A program made the position numbers and the translations under genes. DNA of 50,354 bases from Bacillota bacterium (GTDB taxonomy: Bacteria; Bacillota; Clostridia; Peptostreptococcales; Anaerovoracaceae): contig JAAWDM010000035.1 of NCBI GenBank assembly GCA_022793795.1, forward strand, positions 1 through 50,354, in the 5' to 3' direction. Shown in pieces: positions 43,186-50,354 of this stretch; positions within the stretch are counted from its first letter, which is position 1; each line of letters starts with the position of its first letter. The notes below the pieces were generated by a model. It saw nothing but the letters and a program-made list of their open reading frames with translations. It searched no databases and was not told the origin of the DNA.

Positions 43186-43763
43186 AGAATGTGGTATTGT
43201 GCGGTGTAGGGGGTCAGGGAACCGTGCTGGCATCCAAGCTCTTAGCAGCGGCGGCCATGGCTCAGGGAGAAAATGTTCACACAGCCGAGACCATCGGTAT
43301 GGCCCAGCGAGGGGGCTCGGTGGTCAGTCATGTACGGATTGGAGACGGCGTTTATGGCCCCTTGGTACCTAAAGGTCAGGCCGACCTTTTAATCGGTTTT
43401 GAACCAGCGGAAGCCGTACGGAATCTTCCTTATTTGAAAGCCCATGGGGCTATTGTTGTGAATAGCAGTCCCGTCAAGCCGGTGACCGATTCTTTGGCAG
43501 AGACTTCTTATGATGGTAGGGAAATGATAGATTATCTGGGACAGCAAGAATTATACCTGATAGTGGTAGATGGAGATAGCCTGATTCAGGAACTTGGCTC
43601 TGCAAAATCTTTGAATATGGCGCTGTTGGCTGCGGCTTGTCAAGGCGGTTATACAGGGGTTTCTGTGGAGGAACTGATAGATGCAGTCATGAAAACAGTA
43701 AAGCCGGCTTTTCATGAGGAAAACTTGCGAGCCATAGAACTGGGCAGAGCAGCGGTGAAATAA
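43182..43763 (+). CDS. iorB: Indolepyruvate ferredoxin oxidoreductase, beta subunit
   Basis: The 193-residue partner of IorA, of the pyruvate/ketoisovalerate oxidoreductase gamma-domain type. It opens MKNVVLCGVGGQGTVLASK, the family signature GxGGQG, followed by ETIGMAQRGGSVVSHVR. ATG 43182 overlaps the iorA stop and follows an AAAGGAGA site; a longer frame from 43113 lies inside iorA. Together the pair should act in the cytosol in aromatic amino acid metabolism. Confidence 0.95.
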   Translation: MKNVVLCGVGGQGTVLASKLLAAAAMAQGENVHTAETIGMAQRGGSVVSHVRIGDGVYGPLVPKGQADLLIGFEPAEAVRNLPYLKAHGAIVVNSSPVKPVTDSLAETSYDGREMIDYLGQQELYLIVVDGDSLIQELGSAKSLNMALLAAACQGGYTGVSVEELIDAVMKTVKPAFHEENLRAIELGRAAVK

Positions 43764-43796
43764 AGGCGGATGAAAATATTTTGCAGTGAAACCCTA

Positions 43797-43825
43797 TTGA
43801 CAAAATCAATATGAAGATATAAAAT
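43797..43825 (+). promoter_or_regulatory. Strong promoter for the T-box transcript
   Basis: A perfect TTGACA (43797-43802) and TAAAAT (43820-43825) at 17-base spacing, 34 bases after the iorB stop. It makes the ligase operon independent of the hydrogenase-iorAB transcript. Confidence 0.8.
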
Positions 43826-43839
43826 TTAAAAAAATACAG

Positions 43840-43859
43840 TGACATATATATATATGTCA
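43840..43859. repeat. Perfect 20-base AT-rich palindrome between promoter and T-box
   Basis: TGACATATAT followed by its exact reverse complement ATATATGTCA. It starts about eight bases downstream of the predicted transcription start. It may be an operator for a repressor or a 5' stabilising hairpin. Confidence 0.6.
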
Positions 43860-43880
43860 AACACAAACTTATCACTAAAA

Positions 43881-44163
43881 CCTGTGACCAGGAGTAGTAC
43901 CTGACATCACTTTTCTTTAACAGAGAGTTGTGAATGGTGGAATACAGCAGAAGAGCGTCAGCGAATGGACCTGGGAGGGCGAACCCAACGATGACAGTGT
44001 GTTTTGCTATGAAATTGCAAAACAGGATGATTTAGTAGGGGAGACGGGAGCCGACCGTTACATCGGCGGACGTATGACGGTACGTCTTTGCAAATAAGGG
44101 TGGCGCATTAGCACATGAGTATGGCTTTTGTCCCTTGTTGGGGCGAAGGCCATTTTATTTTTT
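43881..44163 (+). promoter_or_regulatory. T-box leader, tryptophan-specific (specifier UGG)
   Basis: All main T-box landmarks are in order: the GTGACCAGGAGTAGTA k-turn element (43884-43899), AGAGAG (43922-43927), the TGGTGGAA segment, and the specifier context GAA-TGG-ACC-TGGGAG with TGG at 43966-43968. A GTTTTGC/GCAAAAC stem follows, then the AGTAGG-GACGGGAGCC linker/stem III and the antiterminator AAGGGTGGC (44096-44104). The bulge TGGC would pair with a GCCA 3' end, fitting tRNA-Trp, whose discriminator is G. The terminator is ATGGCTTTTGTCCC (44121-44134) with GGGGCGAAGGCCAT (44140-44153) and a T tract to 44163. Uncharged tRNA-Trp should switch transcription on. Confidence 0.92.
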
Positions 44164-44223
44164 GCAGGAAGGCGGGGCCGTTTCCGATGAATATGAATCA
44201 TATCGGGGAAAGGAACGGAAACT

Positions 44224-45459
44224 ATGAAACCAACATTACAACAATTAGGGCTGATTCGTAAGAGAATGGAAGCAGCAAAATCCAGAGAAGGAAGCCTGTA
44301 TGCAAAGAAGTTTGCAGACATTGACCCAGCTTCTGTGAAAACGGCAGAGGATTTTCAGAATTTACCTTTTACAGAGAAGGAGGAACTGAGGGAGGGCTAT
44401 CCTTTGGGAATTCAAGCTGTGCCCGATGAGCAGATTGTGCGGATTCATTCCTCGTCAGGCACCACAGGCACGCCGATTATCATTCCGTACACGAAAAGAG
44501 ATGTGGAGGATTGGGCAGCCCTTTTTGCAAGGTGTTATGAGATGGCGGGAATTACGGAAAAGGATCGGATTCAGATTACGCCAGGCTATGGACTGTGGAC
44601 GGCAGGCATCGGTTTTCAGCTGGGTTGTGAAAAGCTGGGAGCCATGGCTATTCCCATGGGGCCAGGAAACACAGATAAACAGATTCGTATGATGATAGAT
44701 TTGAAATCCACCGTACTCTGTGCCACTTCTTCCTATGCGCTGCTTCTGGCAGAAGAAATTGCAAAGCGGGGCGTAGGTGACAAGGTGTGTCTCCAAAAGG
44801 GAGTCATCGGTTCTGAACGTTGGGGCGATAAGATGCGCAGCCGGATTGCAAAGGAGTTGGGGGTAGAACTCTATGATATTTATGGGTTGACGGAAATTTA
44901 TGGTCCAGGCATCGGTATCAACTGTGAGGCAGACGGCCCTATGCATTATTGGGATGATTTTATCTATTTGGAGATTATTGACCCTCATACTGGGAAAACG
45001 GTGCCGGATGGTGAAATCGGTGAAATCGTAATTACCACCTTACGTAAAGAGGGGGCGCCGCTGATTCGATATCGAACCCATGACCTTTCCCGTATTGTGC
45101 CAGAGCCGTGTGCCTGCGGTTCTCCATTCCCGCGGATTGATAGAATTATCGGCAGAAGCGATGATATGGTCAAGGTAAAGGGCGTCAACATTTATCCGGG
45201 CCAGGTGGAGGACGTGCTTCGAGCCATCGACGGCGTATCCAGCGAATATCAGGTTATGATTGACCACCTGGAGGGTAAGGATATTATGACCTTATTCTTT
45301 GAGATGAACGAAGGCTTTGAAAAGAAAGAAGTGGAGAAAGCGGTAGCCGTGGAATTTAAGACAAAGGTGGGGCTGAAAATCGTACCAAAGGGCGTGGCCA
45401 TAGGCGAACTTCCGAGAAGTGAAAAAAAGACCAACCGTATCTTTGATAACCGGTACTGA
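44224..45459 (+). CDS. Phenylacetate/arylacetate-CoA ligase family protein (PaaK-like)
   Basis: Adenylate-forming ligase that activates an aryl-acetate with ATP and CoA. The 411-residue protein has the AMP-binding motif SSSGTTGTP (about 77-85), the YGLTEIYGPG motif, a Y/RTHDL segment and the C-terminal PaaK-type domain with GRSDDMVKVKGVNIYP. Acceptor specificity cannot be read; indoleacetate is likely given the Trp T-box upstream and IorAB next door. A GGAAAGGAA site precedes the ATG, and a partial hairpin (44181-44215) lies over that region. Co-transcribed with the next small gene. Confidence 0.92.
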   Translation: MKPTLQQLGLIRKRMEAAKSREGSLYAKKFADIDPASVKTAEDFQNLPFTEKEELREGYPLGIQAVPDEQIVRIHSSSGTTGTPIIIPYTKRDVEDWAALFARCYEMAGITEKDRIQITPGYGLWTAGIGFQLGCEKLGAMAIPMGPGNTDKQIRMMIDLKSTVLCATSSYALLLAEEIAKRGVGDKVCLQKGVIGSERWGDKMRSRIAKELGVELYDIYGLTEIYGPGIGINCEADGPMHYWDDFIYLEIIDPHTGKTVPDGEIGEIVITTLRKEGAPLIRYRTHDLSRIVPEPCACGSPFPRIDRIIGRSDDMVKVKGVNIYPGQVEDVLRAIDGVSSEYQVMIDHLEGKDIMTLFFEMNEGFEKKEVEKAVAVEFKTKVGLKIVPKGVAIGELPRSEKKTNRIFDNRY

Positions 45460-45496
45460 TGGGTATTGATAAATTGAAATAAGGGAGAAGTTTGAC

Positions 45497-45844
45497 ATGT
45501 CATTTTCTGAAGTATGCATTTATCAAGTTAAGCCGCAAAAGGTGGAAGCCTTTGAAGCCCTTATGACAGAAGTGAAAAATCTTTTGGAAAAACAAGAGGG
45601 ATTGCTTTTACTCCGGTTTGTGAAAAGGGAGTATCATATAGATATGGAGCAGATTAGAGAGGGGCTGCCTCCTCCTAAAATCACCCGCATTGTGAAAAGC
45701 GTTAAGTATATGCTTTACTGGGAATTTGATACAAAGGAAAGCTATGGGGCGGCACAAAAAAATCTTTACGACAGTTATTGGAAGTCTATTGAAAAGCACT
45801 TAATCGTTCCCCACGACAAATATTTAGGAGAAGTGATGTTCTGA
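45497..45844 (+). CDS. Small protein, probable dimeric alpha/beta-barrel fold
   Basis: A 115-residue protein with alternating strands and helices: VCIYQVKPQKVEAFEALMTEV, then LLLLRFVKREYH and MLYWEFDTKESYGAAQKNLY. This pattern resembles the dimeric alpha/beta-barrel (ABM/EthD/Dabb) folds, but no specific family is recognised. AAGGGAG precedes the ATG. It is the second gene under the Trp T-box, so a role with the CoA ligase is likely by context. A strong terminator follows 17 bases after the stop. Confidence 0.72.
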   Translation: MSFSEVCIYQVKPQKVEAFEALMTEVKNLLEKQEGLLLLRFVKREYHIDMEQIREGLPPPKITRIVKSVKYMLYWEFDTKESYGAAQKNLYDSYWKSIEKHLIVPHDKYLGEVMF

Positions 45845-45860
45845 TATTGGGAAGCATATT

Positions 45861-45909
45861 AAAAACGTTGACACATTTTCGAAAAACAGAGGAATGTGTC
45901 AACGTTTTT
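45861..45909 (+). terminator. Strong terminator, also first unit of the second hairpin array
   Basis: A perfect 17-pair stem (45861-45877 with 45893-45909), AAAAACGTTGACACATT against its reverse complement, 15-base loop and T run inside the right arm. It ends the ligase operon and is unit 1 of the array at 45867-46143. Confidence 0.88.
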
Positions 45910-46143
45910 GTCGTTTTTGCTTGAAATCGCTGTCAGTTCGCTTCCATATATTGTAAAATTTTGACACGAATCTGAATTTCGAAAGGTTGAGTCAACAAAA
46001 TCCCTCCAAAATGTTGACTCACTTTCCAAAACAAAGGGGGTGGTGTCAAAAATTTCCATATTCTGTAAGGAAAAGAGATGTTTCAGCTAACGAATATCGC
46101 AGTTTTGTTGACACAATCGTGTAAAATAGTCAAATGTGTCAAC
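45867..46143. repeat. Symmetric four-hairpin array with the word GTTGACAC
   Basis: Eight copies or near-copies of GTTGACAC alternate in orientation: plus at 45867, 45960 (TTTGACAC), 46013 (GTTGACTC) and 46107; minus at 45896, 45989 (GAGTCAAC), 46043 (GTGTCAAA) and 46136. Units GTTG...CAAC are 37 or 38 nt, with gaps of 56, 16 and 56, mirror-symmetric about 46005. Inner arms also pair across the centre: GAGTCAAC with GTTGACTC perfectly, and TTTGACAC with GTGTCAAA perfectly. It fills the gap 45845-46173 between convergent genes. The layout equals the array at 27268-27524, but the word differs. Confidence 0.85.
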
Positions 46144-46173
46144 GATGTCCCGTCTGATAAACGGAAGAACCGA

Positions 46174-46674
46174 TTATTTATTGGCGCCGCAGCATTTCTT
46201 GTATTTTTTGCCGGAGCCGCAAGGGCATGGATCGTTTCTGCCTGGTTCCCTTTCTTTACGAACTGTTTTAGACTGTTTGTATTCCTTTACGATTTCCATC
46301 ATACGCTCTTCAGTCAGCACGTCTTCCCATTCCGTCAGGGTGTACAGATAATCGGCCTCTGCCTTCAGCATGTTGAAGAATAATTTTTCAAAATCGATGT
46401 CCAGATCGATTTCCGTATCTTCGGTAATGTCATCCAGCTGGTTTTCCTGATTCAGGCTGGTATTGATACCGTCCAGAAATCCCATAAAGATCACAGGATT
46501 GGCTTCAAACTGAGCCACTAAATCGGTGAATTTGCCTTTTAGATGTTCGTCCTTATGAGCCAGAATATATTGATATACTCGGGTTTCGGTTTCGCTGTAT
46601 TCTTTCCAGAATTCCTCAAAAGTCTTGTTGGTCTGATTTTCCATCAGATTTTGCCACTGTTTATATAATGTCAT
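46174..46674 (-). CDS. SEC-C motif protein
   Basis: A 166-residue acidic, helical protein ending with a SEC-C zinc motif: [19 protein letters not shown] (residues 144-162), i.e. CxC-x8-CC-type, as in the SecA C-terminus. SEC-C motifs bind zinc and often contact SecB or ribosomes; the N-terminal part matches nothing I recognise. It lies 42 bases downstream of hom on the minus strand, so the two may share a transcript. Function unknown. Confidence 0.82.
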   Translation of the reverse strand: MTLYKQWQNLMENQTNKTFEEFWKEYSETETRVYQYILAHKDEHLKGKFTDLVAQFEANPVIFMGFLDGINTSLNQENQLDDITEDTEIDLDIDFEKLFFNMLKAEADYLYTLTEWEDVLTEERMMEIVKEYKQSKTVRKEREPGRNDPCPCGSGKKYKKCCGANK

Positions 46675-46716
46675 GGTTATCCTTCCTCCGTGTTATTTTC
46701 GTAAGGGTATGATTGA

Positions 46717-47673
46717 TTATAGGGATTTCGCTACGCTGATGATATCGCCTACAATGGCGCTGCCTGTTGGAAGGGCGCCTGCGCCTTTACCGTAAAACAT
46801 GACTTCATCCACCATGTCGCCGGTAATGTAAACCGCGTTGAATTCGTTGCTAACGCCTGCCAGGGGATGGGTATTGGCAATTTTCTCTGGGGCTACGCTG
46901 GCTTTTACTGTACCGTCTGGATTTAAAGTAGCGTGGGCGATTAGCTTTAATTTACAGCCTTCAGCAGCTGCAGCATCGATGTCTGCCTTGGTGATGGCGG
47001 AAATGCCGGTAGTAGGGATTTCCGTCGGCGGGATATACTGGTCGAAAGCAAGGGCAATGAGAATGGACAGCTTGTTGGCTACGTCGATACCCTCCACATC
47101 GGCCGTAGGGTCTGCCTCTGCAAAACCTTTGGCTTGAGCGTCTTTGAGAACTTCTCCATAGTCTGCGCCGTCTTCCGTCATTTTCGTCAGGATATAGTTG
47201 GTGGTGCCGTTGACAATTCCCATGACCTCTAGGAAGTTGTTTCCCTGAAGGGCGTTCTGCATAGCGGTCAGAACTGGAATACCGCCGCCAACGCTGGCCT
47301 CGTAGAGAAATTTTACATTGTTTTCCTTAGCTGTTTTGGTCAAAAGTTCATAGTTGGCCGCAACAGCAGCTTTATTGGCAGTTACCACGTGTTTGCCGTG
47401 CTTCATGGCCTGTACCATAAAAGAACAAGCTGGTTCAATGCCGCCAAGGGTTTCTATAACCAAGTCAATATCTTTGCTGGTCAGCACATCGTCCGGGTCC
47501 TCTGTATAGAGATATTCAGGTACATCAGGCTTTTGAAACCGGTCCAGGATTCTAGCAACCTGTACGTCGCAGCCTGTCCGCTTCTCAATGATTTCTTTGT
47601 TTTTTGTCAGAATCGTGTAAGTGCCGCCGCCGACTGTACCCAATCCTAAAATACCGATTTTCAATGTTTTCAT
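46717..47673 (-). CDS. hom: Homoserine dehydrogenase, short form without ACT domain
   Basis: Reduces aspartate semialdehyde to homoserine, the branch toward threonine and methionine. The 318-residue protein has the Rossmann motif GILGLGTVGGG (7-17), TANKAAVA, the catalytic-domain motif ASVGGGIPVL, GIVNGTTNYIL and the AKGFAEADPTADVEGIDVANKL signature region. Gram-positive Hom usually adds a C-terminal ACT domain (about 100 residues) that senses threonine; this one ends at the catalytic domain, so feedback control should be absent or by another route. GGAGG lies ten bases before the ATG. Confidence 0.93.
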   Translation of the reverse strand: MKTLKIGILGLGTVGGGTYTILTKNKEIIEKRTGCDVQVARILDRFQKPDVPEYLYTEDPDDVLTSKDIDLVIETLGGIEPACSFMVQAMKHGKHVVTANKAAVAANYELLTKTAKENNVKFLYEASVGGGIPVLTAMQNALQGNNFLEVMGIVNGTTNYILTKMTEDGADYGEVLKDAQAKGFAEADPTADVEGIDVANKLSILIALAFDQYIPPTEIPTTGISAITKADIDAAAAEGCKLKLIAHATLNPDGTVKASVAPEKIANTHPLAGVSNEFNAVYITGDMVDEVMFYGKGAGALPTGSAIVGDIISVAKSL

Positions 47674-47732
47674 ATATGATAACCTCCGTACAATTCTTTT
47701 CCCTGCCTTCCAAGCTAGGGGTAACTTATGAA

Positions 47733-47761
47733 ATTATATAACAGAATTGAAAATTTGTCTT
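47733..47761 (-). promoter_or_regulatory. Putative hom promoter
   Basis: On the minus strand AAGACA (47761-47756) and a perfect TATAAT (47738-47733) are 17 bases apart. The -35 matches four of six bases. Confidence 0.45.
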
Positions 47762-47833
47762 TAAAAATTTTGAAAAATTGTTTAATATATTATATGGTTA
47801 GAGAGTTAGAGAGAAAAGACAGGAGGTATTTTC

Positions 47834-48304
47834 ATGTCATTACATATTGTATTGGTAGAACCAGAGATTCCGCCTAATACGGGAAACATTGCGAGAACTT
47901 GTGCAGCTACAGATACAAATCTTCATTTGGTAAAACCTTTGGGTTTTTCCATAGACGATAAGAGTTTAAAGAGAGCCGGATTGGACTACTGGCCCTTCGT
48001 TAAGCTGGAAGTACATGAGAGTTTAGACATGTTCCTTGCAAAATATGGAGAGCGAAGGCTATTTTTGGCTACCACCAAAGGGGGACATTGTTATGCGGAT
48101 ATGACATACCAGGATGAAGATATGTTTCTCTTTGGGAAGGAGACGGCAGGACTTCCTAGAGAGCTTATTGCAGCTCGCAAGGAGCAGGCCATTCGGATTC
48201 CCATGAGCCAGGATACTAGACTTCGTTCCTTTAATCTGTCAAATTCTGCAAACATAATTTTATTTGAAGCATTGCGACAATTAAGATTCCCAGGGTTGAA
48301 ATAA
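47834..48304 (+). CDS. trmL: tRNA (cytidine/uridine-34-2'-O)-methyltransferase TrmL
   Basis: SPOUT methyltransferase acting on the wobble base of certain leucine tRNAs. The 156-residue protein is just the catalytic domain and shows the three family motifs: EPEIPPNTGNIARTC (N-terminal), LFGKETAGLP and SFNLSNSANIILFEALRQ (knot). AGGAGG lies before the ATG. The gene is divergent from hom across a very AT-rich gap. The last codons overlap the -35 box of the rpoN promoter. Confidence 0.94.
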   Translation: MSLHIVLVEPEIPPNTGNIARTCAATDTNLHLVKPLGFSIDDKSLKRAGLDYWPFVKLEVHESLDMFLAKYGERRLFLATTKGGHCYADMTYQDEDMFLFGKETAGLPRELIAARKEQAIRIPMSQDTRLRSFNLSNSANIILFEALRQLRFPGLK

Positions 48305-48324
48305 GGTTTTTCTTTTGGTATAAT
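48296..48324 (+). promoter_or_regulatory. Promoter of rpoN
   Basis: TTGAAA (48296-48301, inside the last codons of trmL) and TATAAT (48319-48324) are 17 bases apart, followed by a 90-base leader to rpoN. Confidence 0.75.
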
Positions 48325-48414
48325 AATTGCATAAGATAACAGTGATAGAAGAGTAGCGCTCTGATAGCAGGAAAGAAGCGATTCCTTTTTTCTGCATAAA
48401 GGATGAGGTGAAGG

Positions 48415-49833
48415 ATGAAATTAGGTTATAATTTAACAATCGAACAGACGCAGAAGCTCACCATGACTCCTGAGTTGATTCAGGCTATTCAGATTTTGCA
48501 GTTTAACACGCAGGAACTGGACGAGTTTATTCAGGATGAGCTGATGCAGAATCCTGTATTGGAGTTCGATAAACCTTATGACGAAAAGAATAAGGACGAG
48601 GTTTCTAAGTCAGAAGAGATGGACGCCAAGGCTTGTGCTGAGGCAGATATTGATCTGCGGGAAAAGGTGAAGGAAGCCGAATATGACGACATTAGCTATA
48701 AACAGTGGGAATATTCTAAAGGTAAGGACGAAACCTATTCCTATGAGCAGTTTGTTAGTAAGGAAGAAACTTTGGAGGACTCGCTTCTTTTACAGTTGAC
48801 TTTTTCTAGCCTGAAGGGACAGGACTTGAAGATTGGAAGATTTCTCGTTGAAGCTATCGACGACAATGGGTATTTAACCGTTTCCACCGAAGAAGCGGCG
48901 AAAATGTTTCATGTGGAGACAGAAAAGGTAGAAGAGATTCTGGATGTGATTCAGACCTTTGAACCGGCTGGCGTAGGCGCCAGGGATTTAAAGGAATGTC
49001 TAATTATTCAGCTGGCTTCCAAGGGGCTTTTGGAAGATACAGTGGAATACATTATTTTGCATCATTTGGAAGATTTGGGGGAAAATAGGCTTACGAAGGT
49101 GGCCAAGACATTGAGTCTGCCTATTGGACAGATACAGATGGTATGTGACCTGATTCGTTCATTGGAACCAAAACCAGGCAGAGCTTATGCCAGCGGCAGC
49201 AATGTGAAATACATTACGCCGGATGTGACCGTAGAGAAACTGGACGGTGAGTATCATGTCATTACCAACGAATACAGCGCGCCTCGCCTTATGGTCAGCC
49301 CTTATTATACCAACTTAGCTAGAACGGCTGTAGACGACGCAGAATTAAATAAGTATCTCAATGAAAAGTATAATGCGGCTCTTTGGCTGATTAAAAGTAT
49401 CGAACAGAGGAAGCAGACCATCTTCAACGTAGTGGATGCTGTCATCAAACATCAGAAGGAATTTTTGGATTACGGGCCTAAGTATCTTCGTACCCTGACC
49501 TTAAAACAGGTGGCAGATGACTTGGGAATTCATGAATCCACAGTCAGTAGAGCCATTAACGGCAAATATATGCAAACCCCAAGAGGGGTGTTTGAAATCA
49601 AATATTTCTTTTCCAGCGGCGTGACTGGCAGTGATGGAGAAGGGGTATCATCCAACAGCATCAAATCCATGATAAAGGAGATTATCGACAGCGAGGATCC
49701 AAAGAGTCCATACAGCGATCAGGATATGGTGAAGATGCTCAGTGAAAGGGGCATCGAAATTTCGCGACGTACCGTAGCGAAATACAGAGAAGGTTTAAAT
49801 ATCCTTTCTTCCTCCAAACGGAGAAGATATTAG
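48415..49833 (+). CDS. rpoN: RNA polymerase sigma-54 factor RpoN (SigL)
   Basis: Sigma factor for -24/-12 promoters that need an AAA+ activator. The 472-residue protein has the Gln/Leu-rich region I (QTQKLTMTPELIQAIQILQ), the acidic region II, the core-binding domain, the HTH (GIHESTVSRAINGKYMQTPRG) and the RpoN box SRRTVAKYREGL (450-461), normally ARRTVAKYRE. It precedes gap; rpoN next to the central glycolytic genes occurs in other clostridia. No activator or -24/-12 promoter was found in this window. GAGGTGAAGG precedes the ATG. Confidence 0.96.
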   Translation: MKLGYNLTIEQTQKLTMTPELIQAIQILQFNTQELDEFIQDELMQNPVLEFDKPYDEKNKDEVSKSEEMDAKACAEADIDLREKVKEAEYDDISYKQWEYSKGKDETYSYEQFVSKEETLEDSLLLQLTFSSLKGQDLKIGRFLVEAIDDNGYLTVSTEEAAKMFHVETEKVEEILDVIQTFEPAGVGARDLKECLIIQLASKGLLEDTVEYIILHHLEDLGENRLTKVAKTLSLPIGQIQMVCDLIRSLEPKPGRAYASGSNVKYITPDVTVEKLDGEYHVITNEYSAPRLMVSPYYTNLARTAVDDAELNKYLNEKYNAALWLIKSIEQRKQTIFNVVDAVIKHQKEFLDYGPKYLRTLTLKQVADDLGIHESTVSRAINGKYMQTPRGVFEIKYFFSSGVTGSDGEGVSSNSIKSMIKEIIDSEDPKSPYSDQDMVKMLSERGIEISRRTVAKYREGLNILSSSKRRRY

Positions 49834-49892
49834 GAATTTAAATATATATACATAGTAAGTTTGACCATTCAGGAGAATGTAGGAGGAAAAAA

Positions 49893-50354
49893 ATGGCGAT
49901 TAAAGTAGGGATTAGCGGCTTTGGAAGAATTGGTAGAGTTGTAATTCGTGCTGCAATGGATATGCCGGAAATTGAAATAGCCGGTATCAATGTGCGAAAT
50001 GCAGATTTGGAATATTTGCTGTACATGCTCAAGTATGATACTACCTTTGGTAGATTTCCAAGGAGCCTGGAACTGTATGATAAGGGACTGGTAATAGATG
50101 GAAAGAAGGTCCCGGTGTACAGTGAATCCGAGGCGGTAAATATCCCGTGGAAGGACTGCGGCGCAGAGTATATCGTGGAGGCAACCGGCGCATATGTGAC
50201 AACAGAGAAGGCCTTAGATCATCTAAAGGCAGGCGCAAAGAAAGTCATTATTTCGGCTCCGGCTAAAGATAAGGAAACGCCGACCTTTGTATATGGTGTC
50301 AATCATGAAAACTACACATCTGTTATGCAGGTAGTATCTAATGCGTCCTGTACC
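49893..50354 (+). CDS. gap: Glyceraldehyde-3-phosphate dehydrogenase, N-terminal part (truncated by window end)
   Basis: Glycolytic enzyme. The first 154 residues are visible: NAD-binding GISGFGRIGRVVIR, a KYDTTFGRF segment, EATGAYVTTEKALDHLKAGAKKVIISAPAKD and the active-site SNASCT at the very edge, with catalytic Cys153. AGGAGG precedes ATG 49893. No terminator lies between rpoN and gap, so they may be cotranscribed; the regulator cggR that often lies between them is missing. Confidence 0.96.
   Translation, partial: MAIKVGISGFGRIGRVVIRAAMDMPEIEIAGINVRNADLEYLLYMLKYDTTFGRFPRSLELYDKGLVIDGKKVPVYSESEAVNIPWKDCGAEYIVEATGAYVTTEKALDHLKAGAKKVIISAPAKDKETPTFVYGVNHENYTSVMQVVSNASCT

Overview
The window comes from a low-to-mid GC, Gram-positive, endospore-forming anaerobe of the class Clostridia. 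Evidence: spoIVA, a FabK-type fatty-acid operon, FtsY without a long acidic domain, a CIRCE/HrcA site, a T-box leader, rpoN next to gap, a monomeric [FeFe] hydrogenase and an indolepyruvate:ferredoxin oxidoreductase. The gene content resembles amino-acid-fermenting clostridia (Family XIII-like), but that placement is inference. No phage, IS element, CRISPR array or rRNA was seen; one tRNA is present.

Layout. 1-3461: end of a fabK-like gene, then fabD-fabG-fabF-fabZ. 3462-4373: repeat-rich leader, promoter, a MarR-family regulator (FabT-like by position) and a terminator. 4415-18144: a long housekeeping run on the plus strand (plsX, rnc, smc, ftsY, der, plsY, gpsA, an M20 amidohydrolase, miaB, a Na/Pi cotransporter-PhoU protein). 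18258-23495: spoIVA, an MFS exporter and a MurT/GatD-like pair. 23835-26379 (minus): voltage-gated-type K+ channel, aminotransferase, LysM protein. 26537-31002: M50 protease, a four-hairpin array, CIRCE-controlled clpB, mntP. 31019-38445: GntR regulator, transglutaminase-like protein, nth, a 4Fe-4S aldo/keto reductase, and a LysR gene divergent from a small-protein/flavodoxin/aldo-keto-reductase operon. 38551-39098: a frame-disrupted mini-ORF and tRNA-Thr(CGT). 39207-45844: [FeFe] hydrogenase, C39-like protein, iorA-iorB, then a tryptophan T-box leader controlling an arylacetate-CoA ligase and a small protein. 45861-50354: a second four-hairpin array, SEC-C protein and homoserine dehydrogenase (minus), trmL, rpoN and the start of gap.

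How genes work together. The first 16 kb serve membrane-lipid synthesis (FabD/G/F/Z to acyl-ACP, PlsX to acyl-phosphate, PlsY and GpsA for phosphatidate) alongside RNA processing, chromosome condensation, protein targeting and ribosome assembly. The 39-46 kb block looks like aromatic amino acid/electron metabolism: IorAB couples aryl-pyruvates and aryl-acetyl-CoA to ferredoxin, the hydrogenase can exchange electrons with protons, and the ligase can activate aryl-acetates.

Most notable observations: (1) the GatD-like protein has lost the expected glutaminase Cys and His, and its MurT partner has lost the motif expected to supply the Asp; (2) the T-box on the arylacetate-CoA ligase reads UGG, so a ligase normally regarded as catabolic should be induced by tryptophan starvation, suggesting Trp salvage from indoleacetate through IOR running reductively; (3) two unrelated intergenic regions hold the same symmetric array of four 37-nt GTTG...CAAC hairpins with different stem words. 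All statements rest on reading the sequence; no searches were run.
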